DNA of 33,524 bases, from positions 1-33,524 of the forward strand of contig NBIV01000458.1 in NCBI GenBank assembly GCA_003194525.1, written 5' to 3'. The stretch's first letter is position 1. Each line of letters opens with the position of its first letter. Both the position numbers and the translations under genes were made by a program. This document shows, one piece after another, positions 17,734 to 29,062 of this stretch. The notes under the pieces are model-generated. The model made no database searches, was not told the DNA's origin, and was given only the letters and a program-made list of their open reading frames with translations. The stretch is from Gracilariopsis chorda (taxonomy: Eukaryota > Rhodophyta > Florideophyceae > Gracilariales > Gracilariaceae).

Positions 17734-18821
17734 GTGAGAGGAATGTTATCTATCTCGTGATTCTACAAGGAAACAAAGCGCGCTTTAATACACGCTGTTG
17801 GTACCCAAAAAGCGCGCGCTTTTCAAATATCGAGTTAGGTTTGGCGACAGAGGTCTCGTTCGAACAGTGAAAGAGATGCATTGCTCGCCGCAATGGACAT
17901 TTTCCATCAAGAGGAAAGAATCATGGCAAATTGGGGAAGAACGCCGTTGTCAATTTTGGGTTTTTTGTCGAGTTAAGGGCTGAACGTCTACTGCTTCACA
18001 AGTTTGTATCCCGACAGCCGAGCGTTCAAATTTGAACTGACAAGATTCGCGCTTCTGCTCTCTAGAAACAAATATTTCAGGACGTATGCTGAATGCACAT
18101 CCTATACTCTCCATCTGCACACACCACACACCACACACCACGCCCAACTACGCAAACCCTGCATACTATCCTTTCTTCACGGTTTTGCCTTTGTTAACCA
18201 TCCACTGCGTCACGCGATGCCGCTCATGAGCCTTCGACAAACACCGGAGGGCATAGCAGCTCGGTTAAGGCGCTTATATGACAAAAAAACACTTCTGCCC
18301 CTACGAATCCGCATTGCTGGATCAGCAACGTCCAGCCGCTATCAAAGACATTGTCTCTAAATTCAAGACTACATGCGGTTATTGACTCTTTTCCAAAACC
18401 ATAAACTAAATCAGTTCTTGATTTGGAACGAGAGAGACGGTCCAAGTCTTTGAATGCGAAAGAAAGGGAACTAAGTGCCAATACATCAGCACATTCTGAT
18501 TTGGATGTATCTGCACCTACCACACAATTTCTAGAACCCAGCAGAGAAACGACCAATATGAATGCATTGTTCACGTTTTTGTTAAACATGAAAACGAAAG
18601 ATCAGATTCAGAAGTTTGCCAGAAACTGGGATTGGTAAGATGGGACACAAACAAGGAACTAGAAGCCAAAATCATTCTTCATGCCCACCATCAAAAAGCT
18701 CTATGGTGCGATAATTGCGGAATTTTGACGTGATTCTTCAATCAAAGAAGAATCCAATTCCTTCTGAAACACTAATCAATCTTGAAATACATGTCGTGAT
18801 ACAAGTAATTTGATTTTATAG
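17734..18821. other. Mostly noncoding; possible 5' exon at 18423-18634
   Basis: A short C/A-rich microsatellite (CACACAC-type) lies at 18118-18142. A plus-strand frame at 18423-18634 begins with TTG, is rich in Arg/Lys and Ser, and ends at a good splice donor (GTAAGA at 18635). It may be an upstream exon of the gene at 18822, but the splice phase to 18822 does not fit directly, so at least one more exon would be needed. Confidence 0.35.
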
Positions 18822-20114
18822 TTAACTGCTAGAGAAGGCGCTCGATGGAGAAGAGGTGTAAATATCACCGCCAAATTTAATGACGATGGTGTTGGCACAC
18901 CTGTTTTGATAGGGCAATCTGAAAATCAAAACTTAGACCCTCTTCTCGATAGCCCTGGAAGACGTATACCATATTTTTCTCTATCTGAGTTTGCGTGAAC
19001 TTGTTTCATACTCAGTGATGACAATCAGGCAGGAGAAGTGATGACGAACGTCGTGTGAATTGAATTAACTCGCGCACAATTAGACAGGGGAGTAGCGTGG
19101 GACTCTTTTCGGGTTACAGTTCAAAACCGATTCAGCAATCCAGCCGTTCTAGCAATAGAGGACTTTCGTGGTGACTTGGATGGCGTTGATTGTTCTCGAT
19201 GTGCTTTGGCGCAGAGGTTCGCTGCATGGTTGAAAACGCACTATCGGGACTCGAAGAACGATTTCAATGTGTATTACCAAAATTGGTTGGCATCTCTGCA
19301 GAACGATCTAGACCGTTTCTGTGACTTTCTACCACGAATAACGAATGGGGCTTTTATGAATTCATCTGTACTCTGTGTTATCTTGTTTCGAGTGTGTAGA
19401 TGTGGAACACCAGATGAAGATACAAGTCGTCTACAATTGGTCATAATGGTAACGGCGAAAGGTATTGAATATGATACTGGGTTCAATGGATGGGAGAGCA
19501 GCGAGAACGATGTAGAACCGCAGAGGAAGAAGCGACGGTCTGCGGATTCGGCTAGCCTCAAGAACATAGAGGGCTACTTGGCACAGGTCTTGAGATCTTC
19601 TCTACATTTGTCACAAGCTCTCTCAAGAAGCCGTTCAGTTCATGATGAGGTGAATAAAAAGGACTCAAGAATGCAGAGGAAGCGTGAACTTCTTCGTGCA
19701 AAGCTTCGGAGTCGCAAACTAGACGAGCAGCTAGTCGGGGGCGAGGATGGTGATGAAGCACAAAATGTTTTGAAGGAGGCTTCTCAGCACCACTTTAACA
19801 GTTTATTGGAAACGATTCGCCGCCTTTGCTTCACTGGAAGCGTACACGTCAGGTAATGGTGGGAAACTTCGTGTGCCTTCAAGACAACTTCATTCCCACT
19901 TTGGTTTCGTAGTTTGCAGGACGGTGCATTTACTATGAAGGCTCCCTCTCTCCGGCCATTGTTCTGTTCCCATCTACGGCATCAGAACAGCAAGAGCTTT
20001 TTTTATAATATGAGCAGGTTTGATGAATTGTGGAAGAAACAACTTCTTAGCGCCAAAACGATCACCTACAACGTTCATTCCAGCCATAAATGCCCCCTCA
20101 ATAGTGCTCAATGA
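18822..20114 (+). CDS. Unrecognised spliced gene
   Basis: Four plus-strand exons join with matching phases: 18822-18994, 19016-19054, 19088-19852 and 19913-20114 (TGA), about 392 residues without the unknown 5' end. Introns: 21 nt (donor GTGAAC, acceptor CTCAG), 33 nt (GTGAAT, ACAG) and 60 nt (GTAATG, pyrimidine-rich, CGTAG). Visible segments: WRRGVNITAKFNDDGVGTPV; VAWDSFRVTVQNRFSNP; AQRFAAWLKTHYRD; a basic patch QRKKRR that could be a nuclear signal; a Lys/Arg-rich region RMQRKRELLRAKLRSRK likely to form a charged helix; and a C-terminal SRFDELWKKQLLSAK. I do not recognise the family. The 60-nt intron is the best supported. The shorter two could be frame-disrupting mutations instead. Confidence 0.5.
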
Positions 20115-20188
20115 CTTATTTGCTGCTTAAAGATCCTTTTCTATGTCTCTGTTGACAAACACATCGACTTCACCAAATCATGCAACAA

Positions 20189-20723
20189 TCAATCAATGAA
20201 GGGATGTTCACACCTTGTGTTTTTATCTGCATCATAGCCCTCTCCTAAGGAGATCTTTTTCGTACTGAGCAAAAGCTCGAGAAGGTTCTCGAATGTCTCT
20301 GCTTTCCGGTTCAGCAAGGCATCTTCGATGAGGCTCAGGGGATTTTCTGGAATATTGGAATACACTGGGATGACGCCCGCGTTGACAATACACATGTCCA
20401 ATCCGTTTAAGCTTCCGTGAAACAGGAATGCAGAATGCATCGCTTCACGCAGTACGTTGTTCTACCTGAAAGACAAAGATATGTTTGAAACTCCTCCAGG
20501 GATGTGGCCGTGGGGTAAAATGTCGTTCAAAAGTTCTCGTTACCTCGAAACAGTCTTTGGACCAGTTGTTGTGTTTCTTAATACCAGTAGCAACCGTGAA
20601 AATGTTGAGATCGAAGATGATATAGTTGGTATTATACTTCACATCTTTCACAACGATCTTGTATGTCCTTGAGCATATTATATATTTGTGACGGGCATCT
20701 TCAAATCCAGCGTGAATGCACAC
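20189..20723 (-). pseudogene. metH: Methionine synthase (cobalamin-dependent) fragment, pterin-binding domain
   Basis: Minus-strand frames match the methyltetrahydrofolate (pterin)-binding domain of MetH/MTR. First part, from about 20675: YIIFDLNIFTVATGIKKHNN, corresponding to the DIIFDPNI-T-ATG-EEHN stretch of the family. After a one-base frame change near 20530 it continues with PGGVSNISLSFR, an in-frame TAG where the family has Gly, then NNVLREAMHSAFLFHG, LDMCIVNAG, and IEDALLNRKAETFENLLELL to about 20267. The enzyme transfers the methyl group of methyl-tetrahydrofolate to homocysteine through cobalamin. Only about 135 residues of a ~1,200-residue protein are present, with a frameshift and a stop, and neither flank continues the protein. 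It is a relic or inserted fragment. Confidence 0.85.
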
Positions 20724-20742
20724 CGCCAGTATGAATTAACTG

Positions 20743-20778
20743 AATGCCGTTGCGAAAGCAAGCATTCGCAACGGCATT
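20743..20778. repeat. Perfect inverted repeat, 14-bp arms
   Basis: AATGCCGTTGCGAA at 20743-20756 and its exact complement at 20765-20778, with loop AGCAAGCA. It stands just beyond the 5' side of the MetH fragment. Confidence 0.9.
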
Positions 20779-20946
20779 TCGCAGCATTATAAGAATGCAT
20801 TCGCACCAGACCGTGCGCAAGTAGCATCTCCTCTTCCGTCAAGAACGCATCCAAAAAACGCTACTGCACACACCATGCAAGCAGAGCATCAAGTCATTGA
20901 TAGCGACGCAATCATCTAGAAAGAACTGCCAAGTATCTACGACAGA

Positions 20947-22041
20947 ATGTTGACCGACAGGCTACTTGGAATATCTGAGTTGGACTTCGAAAATAAACTA
21001 CAAACGTGTCGGAGAAAATCGGGCTACCACATGCCACTTGACAGTTTACAATGGTTCAGAACGGGCTGCAAACGGATAGATTCGTGCGCTGACCAGAGTG
21101 AGAATCAAATGCTGCTTCACATCGGGTATAGGCTGATGCGGTTGAGCGGATGTCAGCGATGAGAGCTGTTGAATGCCGTAATGAGTTATGGACATTGTTT
21201 ATAAACATTTCCCGATGTGGTTTGCAAAGTTGCCCGTCAATAGTCTTCTCACGGTTTTCCTTATGTATGTGGGGCGCAGCAGTTCTTGAATCGCAACTTG
21301 TTTCGTGAAAAGGTGCATGTGAACAGCTTTCTTCGTCACGCCAATGAGAAAGATTTGTGGAGGTACTTGCGAGAATCGGCCTACAACTTCGTCAAACAAC
21401 ACATAGCAAAGTGCGGAGGCGCTTTTAAAGCGGTCGAAGAAGTGGACGTTTGGGATATGGAAGAATCACTTGCCATTTTTGATGACCTTAACAGGACGCT
21501 GCCATTTTTGGTGGCACTGAATGACGTGGCACAAGTGCGAGTTAATGAGCCGTGGCGTGTGGAACGTCACAATTTGAATGGTAGCAACTGACTCAAGTCT
21601 TTTGACCGCCGAGAATAGAAGTGGTTATTGATTGAGGTTCGAAACTAAAGGTGGGTTTATGCGCTATGGCGTCTGAGTGATTCGCGCTGCGAAGACGTGC
21701 AAAAGCTGGTGAAAAGCATGGATTGGTGTAATGCGATGGGGCGTCAGAAGCCGAAAGGATGATTGGAATGGCATGTATTCCGGGATAGTGAGACAGGTTT
21801 ATTGCGTCCTCTTCGATTGCAAACTGACGTGATGCGCATTTGGAAAGCGATGTATGCGTGTAGTAAGCCAATTGTCAGACGCAGTGGCGCCGGAAAGAAT
21901 GATGGAATGATGGTGGGGTTGGAGGCGGTTGTTGAGCAGCTTTTACTGATGGCGGCGCTGTTTGCGGACGGAGTGAACGGTCTATCAATGGCCTGCGAGC
22001 GTTGTGGAGATTTGTGCCTGCCGGGGTTGCTCAAACAATGA
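20947..22041 (+). CDS. Coding-like plus-strand frames, possibly exons of one gene
   Basis: Three frames look more protein-like than their surroundings: 20947-21162 (ATG; KLQTCRRKSGYHMP), about 21273-21591 (REKVHVNSFLRHANEKDLWR, then EEVDVWDMEESLAIFDDL) and 21763-22041 (DVMRIWKAMYACSKPIVRR, then a hydrophobic helix VVEQLLLMAALF). An acceptor-like GGCGCAG lies at the start of the second. I could not find a clean set of splice sites joining all three. No family recognised. They may be exons, relics or chance frames. Confidence 0.25.
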
Positions 22042-23859
22042 TGTTGGGTGTGGTAACGGGGATGACTAATTGGTGAAGACGTTGGCGCCGTTCTGATTTG
22101 CCCAGGTTGATGCTATAACATGGTGCACGCTGGCGTTTGTATAAGTTTAACCGTACCGCTGTTTGAAAAATTTAGCTCGCAATCAATTTTTGTTGAGCTG
22201 CGGACTTGGAATTCGGTGCAATGAAGCAAAGCCGCCATGGCAAAAAAGAAACGCAGTACAAGTGTCTCTTAACGGTTAGCTACTGTTGACCGGGAGTTCG
22301 TTATAATCATCCAGGATATCTGCTAGCTTGCCGGTCGCCGACCTGGATGGAAAGTCGTGAAAGGTCCTACGTCTTACTGGACGTACGCAGTCAGTCACGA
22401 GTCTGTTTTGAGAATAAAATCCAATCGTTGCTTCCCTGAATTTATTTGCCTCAAGGAAACAGCTCTAAACGAGCCTTTGTAAAAGGGTTTTCTAGTGTTT
22501 TGTCGGGGGCCTCTGCTTGAGTAGCATGATGATACATGCTTCGCGCCGGTTCTTTTGTCTGATCCAGCCGATGATATAAGGATTGGACAAAAAGACGTCG
22601 TCAATGGTTTCTATGGCGGCCAACATTGTACAAGCAAAGCACCGTGGCGTGGTGTGCACCTTACCAAACGATCTCTAGAGGGTGAATGAAGAGGTGCAGA
22701 GAAGAAAGCGATTGTCGTCAGAAAGGAAACGCTTCTGCGGTTGAAAACATCTTCGGGACCTGATACTTTCTTCAAATCATATGTAGCCCAGTGAGTGTAG
22801 CACGGCTAGTCGTTTGCAGTTACTGGCTACGGTAGAGGAGTAAGTATTGCACATTCTTCGGTCTCTTAGCAAACACCCGCGCTACGAGGAATTAGTGTAT
22901 GCATGTGCGTAGAAGAGCAGGAGGTGTATTTCTAGCACTACCTCAAAGAGAATAGTAGAGCACATGATGTTGAGGTGGCCTTTTGCAAGTAGAACCAGGC
23001 GCCAAGAACTATCTCTATTGATCTAAATGAAGGGCATGGATATTGGCAGTTTGATTCAACAGTTGTTCTTACGTGGTTGTGCTTTAATGTGGAAGGAAAG
23101 CTTTTAGCAGAAAAAAAGGACATTTGCCCCAGAACAAATATTAAAACCGGAAAAGAGACTCAAACGTCTATTGAAGATACCAGATTGCTTGTTACGTTTC
23201 TCTGGTGAGAATTTGTGCACCATTTCTTTCTGCTCATAGATCTTCAACTTGTAGTACGTGTTGTATTCATTCTATGCGGTGAACTCTTGACCTTAAATAC
23301 ACGTATAGTCGTACTACAGACTGTAACAAAGGCAGCAATCTCTGCTTTGGACTTAGTCTTCGACAGAAACCTTGCCTTCCTCCATTTTGTGCTGTCTTAT
23401 TCTTCAGTGGAATGGTTTGCACACTTCAACAATCGCATTGAGTCTCAGCACCTGCTCTCTTGGATAAAATTGCGTTTTTCATGGACTCCATGCAAGAGTA
23501 CAAATTATGTCAACTGGAAGTCACTGAGCCTGATACCAACACCACGCTTTGGAACGTTAAAAACTAGCTCAAGTAGTTCTAATCAGATCTCCCACAAAAC
23601 CATACTGCGTAACGGTAATATGGTGAGTGTTTCACCATCGCACTCGCCTACAGTGTCTCACAATCCGTGCAGACTGAGCTTAGTCAAGTGAATCGCAGAT
23701 CCATGAAACGGTCCCTGTCAAATACTGTAACCCATGAAACTCAGCTACACTACACGAAGAGCTTGCAGATGCTTTCTCACCCACCTGCCATCCGTCATCA
23801 ATTCGAATGGGCTCCCACTGCAAGAGCAGTGAGATGTCATGTTCTCTCTTTTTCAACAT
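22042..23859. other. No supported gene
   Basis: The longest frame (23215-23691, +; starts GTG) is hydrophobic then Ser-rich, with no motif I recognise and no promoter or splice context. I see no RNA gene or clear repeat in this stretch. Confidence 0.4.
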
Positions 23860-26262
23860 CTAATACTTCTTAAATATTAAATCCCGAACCTTGTACGCCG
23901 TGTGAACCTTCTGGGCAATTCTCTTCAGGTCCAGTTCGATTTCACTCGTATCGTACGACTTCCTGCAGTACTTGCACGCCTTAGGCAGCTTCTTTTGATG
24001 CCCTGATGCGTCCGATGATTTCTCTCTATGGTCACACGACCACAATCTGGAGTCCCTTGCAATGCCCAAGTTCACAACTGCATTGCAATAGTTACGTACC
24101 ACATCTTGAAGCAGCACTAGAAGAGCAGGATCGAAAAACTGATCTTCCGTTGCGAAGTCCTGAAGGCCAAGCACTTGAAAAAGATTCCAACGCATATCTC
24201 CAACGTATTCAGTTGATGTTGAATCCATCAAAAGTACGTCACACAAAGATCGAACACATTCGAACTCAAGATTTCGGATCCTGTCTGTCACAGGTTTGAG
24301 GTCCAACAGGACACGAGGAAATGTCAAGGATGGAGACTTCTCTCGCATTTTATATAGCTTCCCTAGGCGTTGAGGGGTTAGGCTTCTAGCCAGCGACTTC
24401 AATTTTTCAGCAAATTCATCTCCTCTCGATTTCAAGCAGCGCTTCTTCGATTTCGGTTCGTCTTGCTTACTTTGTTCTGAGCAGTCCAATTCCATGTTAC
24501 ACTCCATCTCTTCTGTTCGCATTCTCTGCACCCCTGGCAGTCTACTCACCTCTTCTACGACGTGTGTATACAATACTGCGATCGGTAGGAGACGATACGG
24601 CTGGAAATCCCATTCCATTTGAACTAATAAAATATGCTGACTACGGTATACTCGTCGCCTGTTTGAACTTCACAATTGTGTCTCTTCGAACTATCCATTC
24701 CAGGTTGGAGACTCTTTTGGTACAGGCATTGCACCATAACTAAAGCGATGTACTAAGAATGGACCAAATTATACCCCAATTACAGGATGAAACCTTAAGT
24801 GACAAAACAGAGACTTTCCCTCCACAGGCTTCTCAACAATCCCTGCGTACCGCACTCCGTCAACTTTTCTGGCTCTTTGGAGTGGCCAGTAAGAGTATAG
24901 AGGACGATTAATACACTATGGAGAGCCCCAGACTCCTGGGTTCCACGATCAATTGGCGAAACATCTTCTTGAATAACCAGCCCAGGAACCTGGTTCGTGC
25001 AGGATCGTGGAATACTGAGGCTTCTGATGGATTCCAGTGATTCAGATGATCTAAAAGGCTACCTGCGATAGCGGCAGTTTCAAGGCTTTTTTTTGCAAAT
25101 CCCTTTTTGTCCCAGCTTCTCACAAGATTCTCGAGATTGCGAAAAGGTGGTGCCGTTGATGCCATTTGATCTAATGGTTCCATGCGCTTTCCAACCACAC
25201 CTTCTTCATTGCCAAATATTTTCTTTGATCTCGGGGAGGTAACTGCTGTTCTCACCATCTCAGAGCTTCCCTCCGTGGCTTCATCGAATGCAAGGTGGGG
25301 TACTTCAACGTTAACCTATGATGAAGAAAAAATGGTAGCAATAGATAGATTAGTCAACTCACTGTATACGGCTACGAACCGGGCACATGATCTCTGGATT
25401 TGATCACAGTTCGTTTTGTAGTTTGTTTTAATATTCTTCAAGACCACCCAGGTCTAGCTGAGAGGCATTAGAAGCACACAGAATATGGGCCCTGTTGATT
25501 AAATCCCGGCCTACCAGCACATCAAGGGCCGGGGAATGGACAGATGTCCAACACGTATTTCGAGTTGGACTTCAAACCAACGTGGATAGAAGTAGGTGGT
25601 TGGGAAGCTAATCTTGAACATCTGCACATATCGGCAAAGCTGTGGACGTTGCACGGTTTTCCCGTGCAGTGGGCATATAATTGCTATCCTCGGCGTTGCC
25701 TTGGACTCTAAGGACAGGATATCCTCGAACAGCTGGAACGCACGCTTCAACAGTGGACATTTTCGTGTAGAGAGACCCTTCCTCTTTTTTGAATCAAACC
25801 TGGCACTCGTTGCAATATCTGTGTCCATTGCTGAACATTGAGCATTGAGCATAATGTTCAAACCAGTGAATCGTAGCTTATCTTACCGCCGTAATCCGTC
25901 TCGCAAGTTCGACAACAGACGTTGTAATTTACTGGAAGCCTTTTGCCGGGCCTTTGCAACCATTGTACAAAACGTTTGAGGCCTTTGGCAGAAGAGGCTC
26001 TGCGTTTTTCATTCGGTCTGTCTGGGTTCTTTCCATCACGTGTTGAGTCGGAACTTGCCCTCCCAGGCTTTCCCCTCATTCAAACGATACTTCTCCAAAG
26101 TCGTTTGAGATTGATTCCGACTGCTTCTGCGCGTTTAATAAGTACAACATGTGCCAGTTTCGCATCTGATGCTACCAATGCGGATAAGGCCCTTGAATGT
26201 CTATCTAAAGCATGAAACTCGTAGAGGAAGGCCAACTTCGCTTTGAGGTGAGATATACGTAG
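23860..26262 (-). CDS. Unrecognised, probably spliced gene (or decaying gene)
   Basis: A chain of minus-strand frames. 26262-25887 (KLAFLYEFHALDRHS; KGLKRFVQWLQRPGKRLP; CCRTCETDYG) with one in-frame TGA at 26082-26080. Then a 56-nt intron 25886-25831 (GTAAGA ... TTCAG) that joins in frame to 25830-about 25511 (RKCPLLKRAFQLFEDILSL; CPLHGKTVQRPQLCRYV). Next 25453-25370 (NYKTNCDQIQRSCARFVA), joined by a 54-nt intron 25369-25316 (GTATAC ... CATAG, pyrimidine-rich) to 25315-24908 (RTRFLGWLFKKMFRQLIVE). Further frames between 24920 and 24700 (KVDGVRYAGIVEKPVEGK). Last 24618-23860 (252 codons), ending KVRDLIFKKY, with CKYCRKSYD. Several links are unresolved and two stops remain in frame. I recognise no family. 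Confidence 0.4.
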
Positions 26263-26697
26263 CTATGGGGTAACCTCTTTCTTCGGGAGGTGTACTAGAA
26301 TACAATTAGGCGATAAAAATAGGTCAAAACTGAGGCTAGAAACAACTATACTCAAAAAGAGGTGAACACTAACTAGAATCTAACATCCCTCTCCCCTACC
26401 TGTAGATTTTACCCTGTCGTAAATGATCAAGACAACGGTTGACTTGGTTTAATTTGAAGCCAGATTCTGGGGGAACTAGAATCAGATTTCGTTCGGGTTC
26501 CGACTGCAGAGTGAATGGGACCAAATGCTCATCCTCGACATGGTTCAGGATTTCACCGTCGTTTTCGGTAAAATTAGGTTTGCCCGTGAGGTGTTCGTAA
26601 TGCTCAGCCATGTATTGAAAGAGAAACAACCCAAAAATATAATCTAAAATCGTCATAATACCACTGTTGGTAGCGAAACGGGAAGAATGTTCAGGCA
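26263..26697 (-). other. Open minus-strand frame, possible upstream exon
   Basis: A minus-strand frame is open from about 26757 to 26396 and reads TILDYIFGLFLFQYMAEHYE followed by an acidic stretch. It ends near a donor-like GTAGGG. It could be a 5' exon of the gene at 23860-26262. No ATG suits it clearly, and its far end overlaps the inverted repeat at 26698-26730. Confidence 0.25.
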
Positions 26698-26730
26698 CTG
26701 CTGGAACACACGTGTAGAGTGTTCCAGCAG
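26698..26730. repeat. Perfect inverted repeat, 12-bp arms
   Basis: CTGCTGGAACAC at 26698-26709 and GTGTTCCAGCAG at 26719-26730, separated by ACGTGTAGA. Inside it is TG...CA-type sequence (TGCTGGAAC...GTTCCAGCA) like the start of some copia-type LTRs. Confidence 0.9.
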
Positions 26731-27100
26731 CTTCTAAAGCATTCTTAGTTTGGCTGGCTCAGCGATACTACTCCATTGTAGTTACGCTGGCGCCAGAAGA
26801 CGGAGTTTTATTGGTCAGTATGGAGCTCCAGAGGCTTCTAGAATCCAATGGAGTAACCTAGACACAGACATGAGTAAGTAAAAAGTAGTAATGCGTTCCT
26901 GCGTGGTAGTGCGTGCTCTTGGACTCTATAAAAGGGCAGGTCTGGACCCAGCTCAACATCACACTCATACACAAACCTCATTCCTCAACTATTCTCACTC
27001 TTTCAATCAACTAGTCAACCATCATTTGCATCTAGTGAGGCGTTTGCCGCTAGGTGCATACTTGGGGTGGGAAACTGCCGTCACTAATACTGGTTGAAGA
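26699..27100 (+). repeat. Possible solo LTR
   Basis: Starts with TG in the inverted repeat above, contains TATAAAA at 26927-26933 and then a C/T-rich, purine-poor stretch (about 26960-27030), an arrangement common in retrotransposon LTRs. No second copy, target-site duplication or clear primer-binding site was found, so the right boundary is a guess. Confidence 0.28.
26927..26933 (+). promoter_or_regulatory. TATA box
   Basis: TATAAAA in GGACTCTATAAAAGGGCAGG, a strong promoter-like context. No convincing gene follows at the usual distance; the frame at 27110-27319 is unrecognised. Confidence 0.55.
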
Positions 27101-28190
27101 GCATCAAGCGTGGAAGCGAGACGAGCAGTATGTACCAAAGGTGCTTCTGTAGTCTATCACCCCCACCAGAGTTCTGCTCAAAAAACGGTGTCGGGCGAAA
27201 GACCTGACGACTTCCGGACGAAAATGCTAGACGGGAAGCGGTCCGCAGAAGACGTGCCGTGCAAACTTTCCTGCAAAGGGCCCAATTGGGTACACAGTGA
27301 AAGCATATCCCGCTGTTAGTAAATCTTCTTTGGAAGCCCTGTAAGGATTGTACACCCCTGTTTCTGTCTAGCGCAGAAGTAGTTAGGCTGTAGAAATCGC
27401 TTCATATCCGGACTGTATGAGCGGAAGCAGGGAGTCTGACTGCTAGTGGCTATTGACGTAATCCTTTGGTCGCGAGCCGTTTCAAGAAGTTTTGAACAAT
27501 TTTTCTGGGATTGAGACTTTTGCTAACCCTTTTGTTTTCATATTTGTTCAGCAGAGTGAGTCCTTTTGGTGCCTGCATTTCCATTCTTTCCTGCTTGATA
27601 TTTATCAATTTCATATCTACTGGGCTTTCAGCTACGAGGACACCCTTTCTAGCCTATTTTATCACTAAGTTTGGCCCCCACTGCGTCACCGTTTTGTGAT
27701 GACGCCCTAAACCATCATCCTAATTGAAGAGAGGTTCGTGTTAGAGTATATCGTTCTCCTCCGTTTAGAACGGTCTACGATGTTGGACAAATGGGAATGA
27801 TATGCGAAAAGCTGCTCTGCAGAGGCGTGCTCGACTGGCTGTGATGCTCTTCATTCTACAAATCCATTTATATAATGATCTTGCAAAAAGGGTGATATTG
27901 TTGTAACATTCTATTGCGCTTTCGATATCGGGTTCCTCATTCATTTTCAGAGTGGCTTGATACTGGGATGTCTAATCATTTTTTGGGAGAAGTCTGTTTT
28001 CCTTCTTATATTGCGGCAAAAGTGCTTCGCTGTTAGAAAGGTTTGCTTCTTACATCCAAGTGTTCTCATTACTTGGATATTGAAGCTATTTTACATGGAT
28101 TTAAAATTGTGTGGCCCGTCTTCTATGGTTGACAATATGATCTACGTCATACTTTTCTGTTTCGTCCTTTAGCGATACTGGTGTCGGATG
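27101..28190. other. No supported gene
   Basis: AT-richer sequence between the LTR-like region and the gypsy relic. Short frames show no motif. The 3' LTR of the minus-strand gypsy relic would be expected about here but I cannot see a repeat pair that defines it. Confidence 0.4.
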
Positions 28191-28597
28191 AGTTGGCTCA
28201 AAGTGAATTCACTTGTGTTCTCGGTAGGGTTCAGGGACAGTAGCGTAGAGCACTTCATGAAGCTCTGCTTTCAATATATTATGCCGAGTCGAAATGCTCC
28301 TGGACCAAGTTCCTCTGTGATTCCGAGCGGTCCACAGCATCAGATTCGTAGTTTGAACTTCTCTTGCATGTGCTCTGAATTGAGGCTTTTTGGGGAGAGC
28401 ATGATGTTTGGTCAAACTTTCAACGTCCAATGGGATAGAATATTGTTGGCATATGACTTGGGGTAGTGCATCTGCTTCTGAATCTGGGCATTTTCTTCGT
28501 TTGTTGCATGTTATATGTTTTGCAGGACCTCCAGAGCTTTATTATTTTCTGAGATGAGTGTACCCAGTAGTTTTACTCTTGGATGGCCACTATCTGT

Positions 28598-29062
28598 TCA
28601 GAAAAATCGTGTAAACATGGTAGTTAGGTTCTGAGAGGAATGGTATGCAGCTTCGTGTTCTATGAAATGCTCATCCAAAATGGGTTGCTTGAAATTGAAG
28701 TATGATCTACTTATGATTTCAATGTTTTTGTTAGGCACTTCATTTTGACCTTCTGTCTGCGGATGGTATGCAGTTGATGTCCGTATCTTAGTACCAATAA
28801 GGTACAATAGCTCTGTCCGAAAATTGGTGATGAATATCTTGTACGTGTCGGAAGTAATAACTTCGAAGATGCCGTAGCGTCTCTAGTTGTGTTTGAAAGA
28901 GAGTTCTGTAGTTTGCACAGCTGTTACATCAAGTGGGGTTGGAATAATGCTTAGCAACTTTGATATATGGTCTACCACAACGTACAACGCACTATTACTA
29001 TTTCTTTGTTATGGGAGGTGTTGTGATGAAGTCCATTGTAGTTTGTGCCTGCTTTCTTTCAG
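28598..29062 (-). pseudogene. Gypsy integrase core, degraded
   Basis: MDFITTPPITKK near 29040 is the first catalytic-Asp region. ALYVVVDHISK follows in another frame. Then GTKIRTSTAYHPQTEGQNEV (28795-28740), a hallmark of Ty3/gypsy integrases that carries the catalytic Glu region. Several stops and frame changes. Confidence 0.87.

Noticed and set aside
18118..18142. CACACAC-type microsatellite as a feature of interest
   Set aside because: Short and ordinary simple repeat.
22042..23200. tRNA or other structured RNA genes
   Set aside because: I looked for the tRNA T-loop word GGTTCRANNCC and clover-leaf pairing here and across the window and found nothing that held up.
26080..26082. Reassignment of TGA to an amino acid
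   Set aside because: The intact piggyBac transposase ends at TGA, and all long genes here use TGG for Trp. The TGA within a candidate exon is better explained by decay or splicing.
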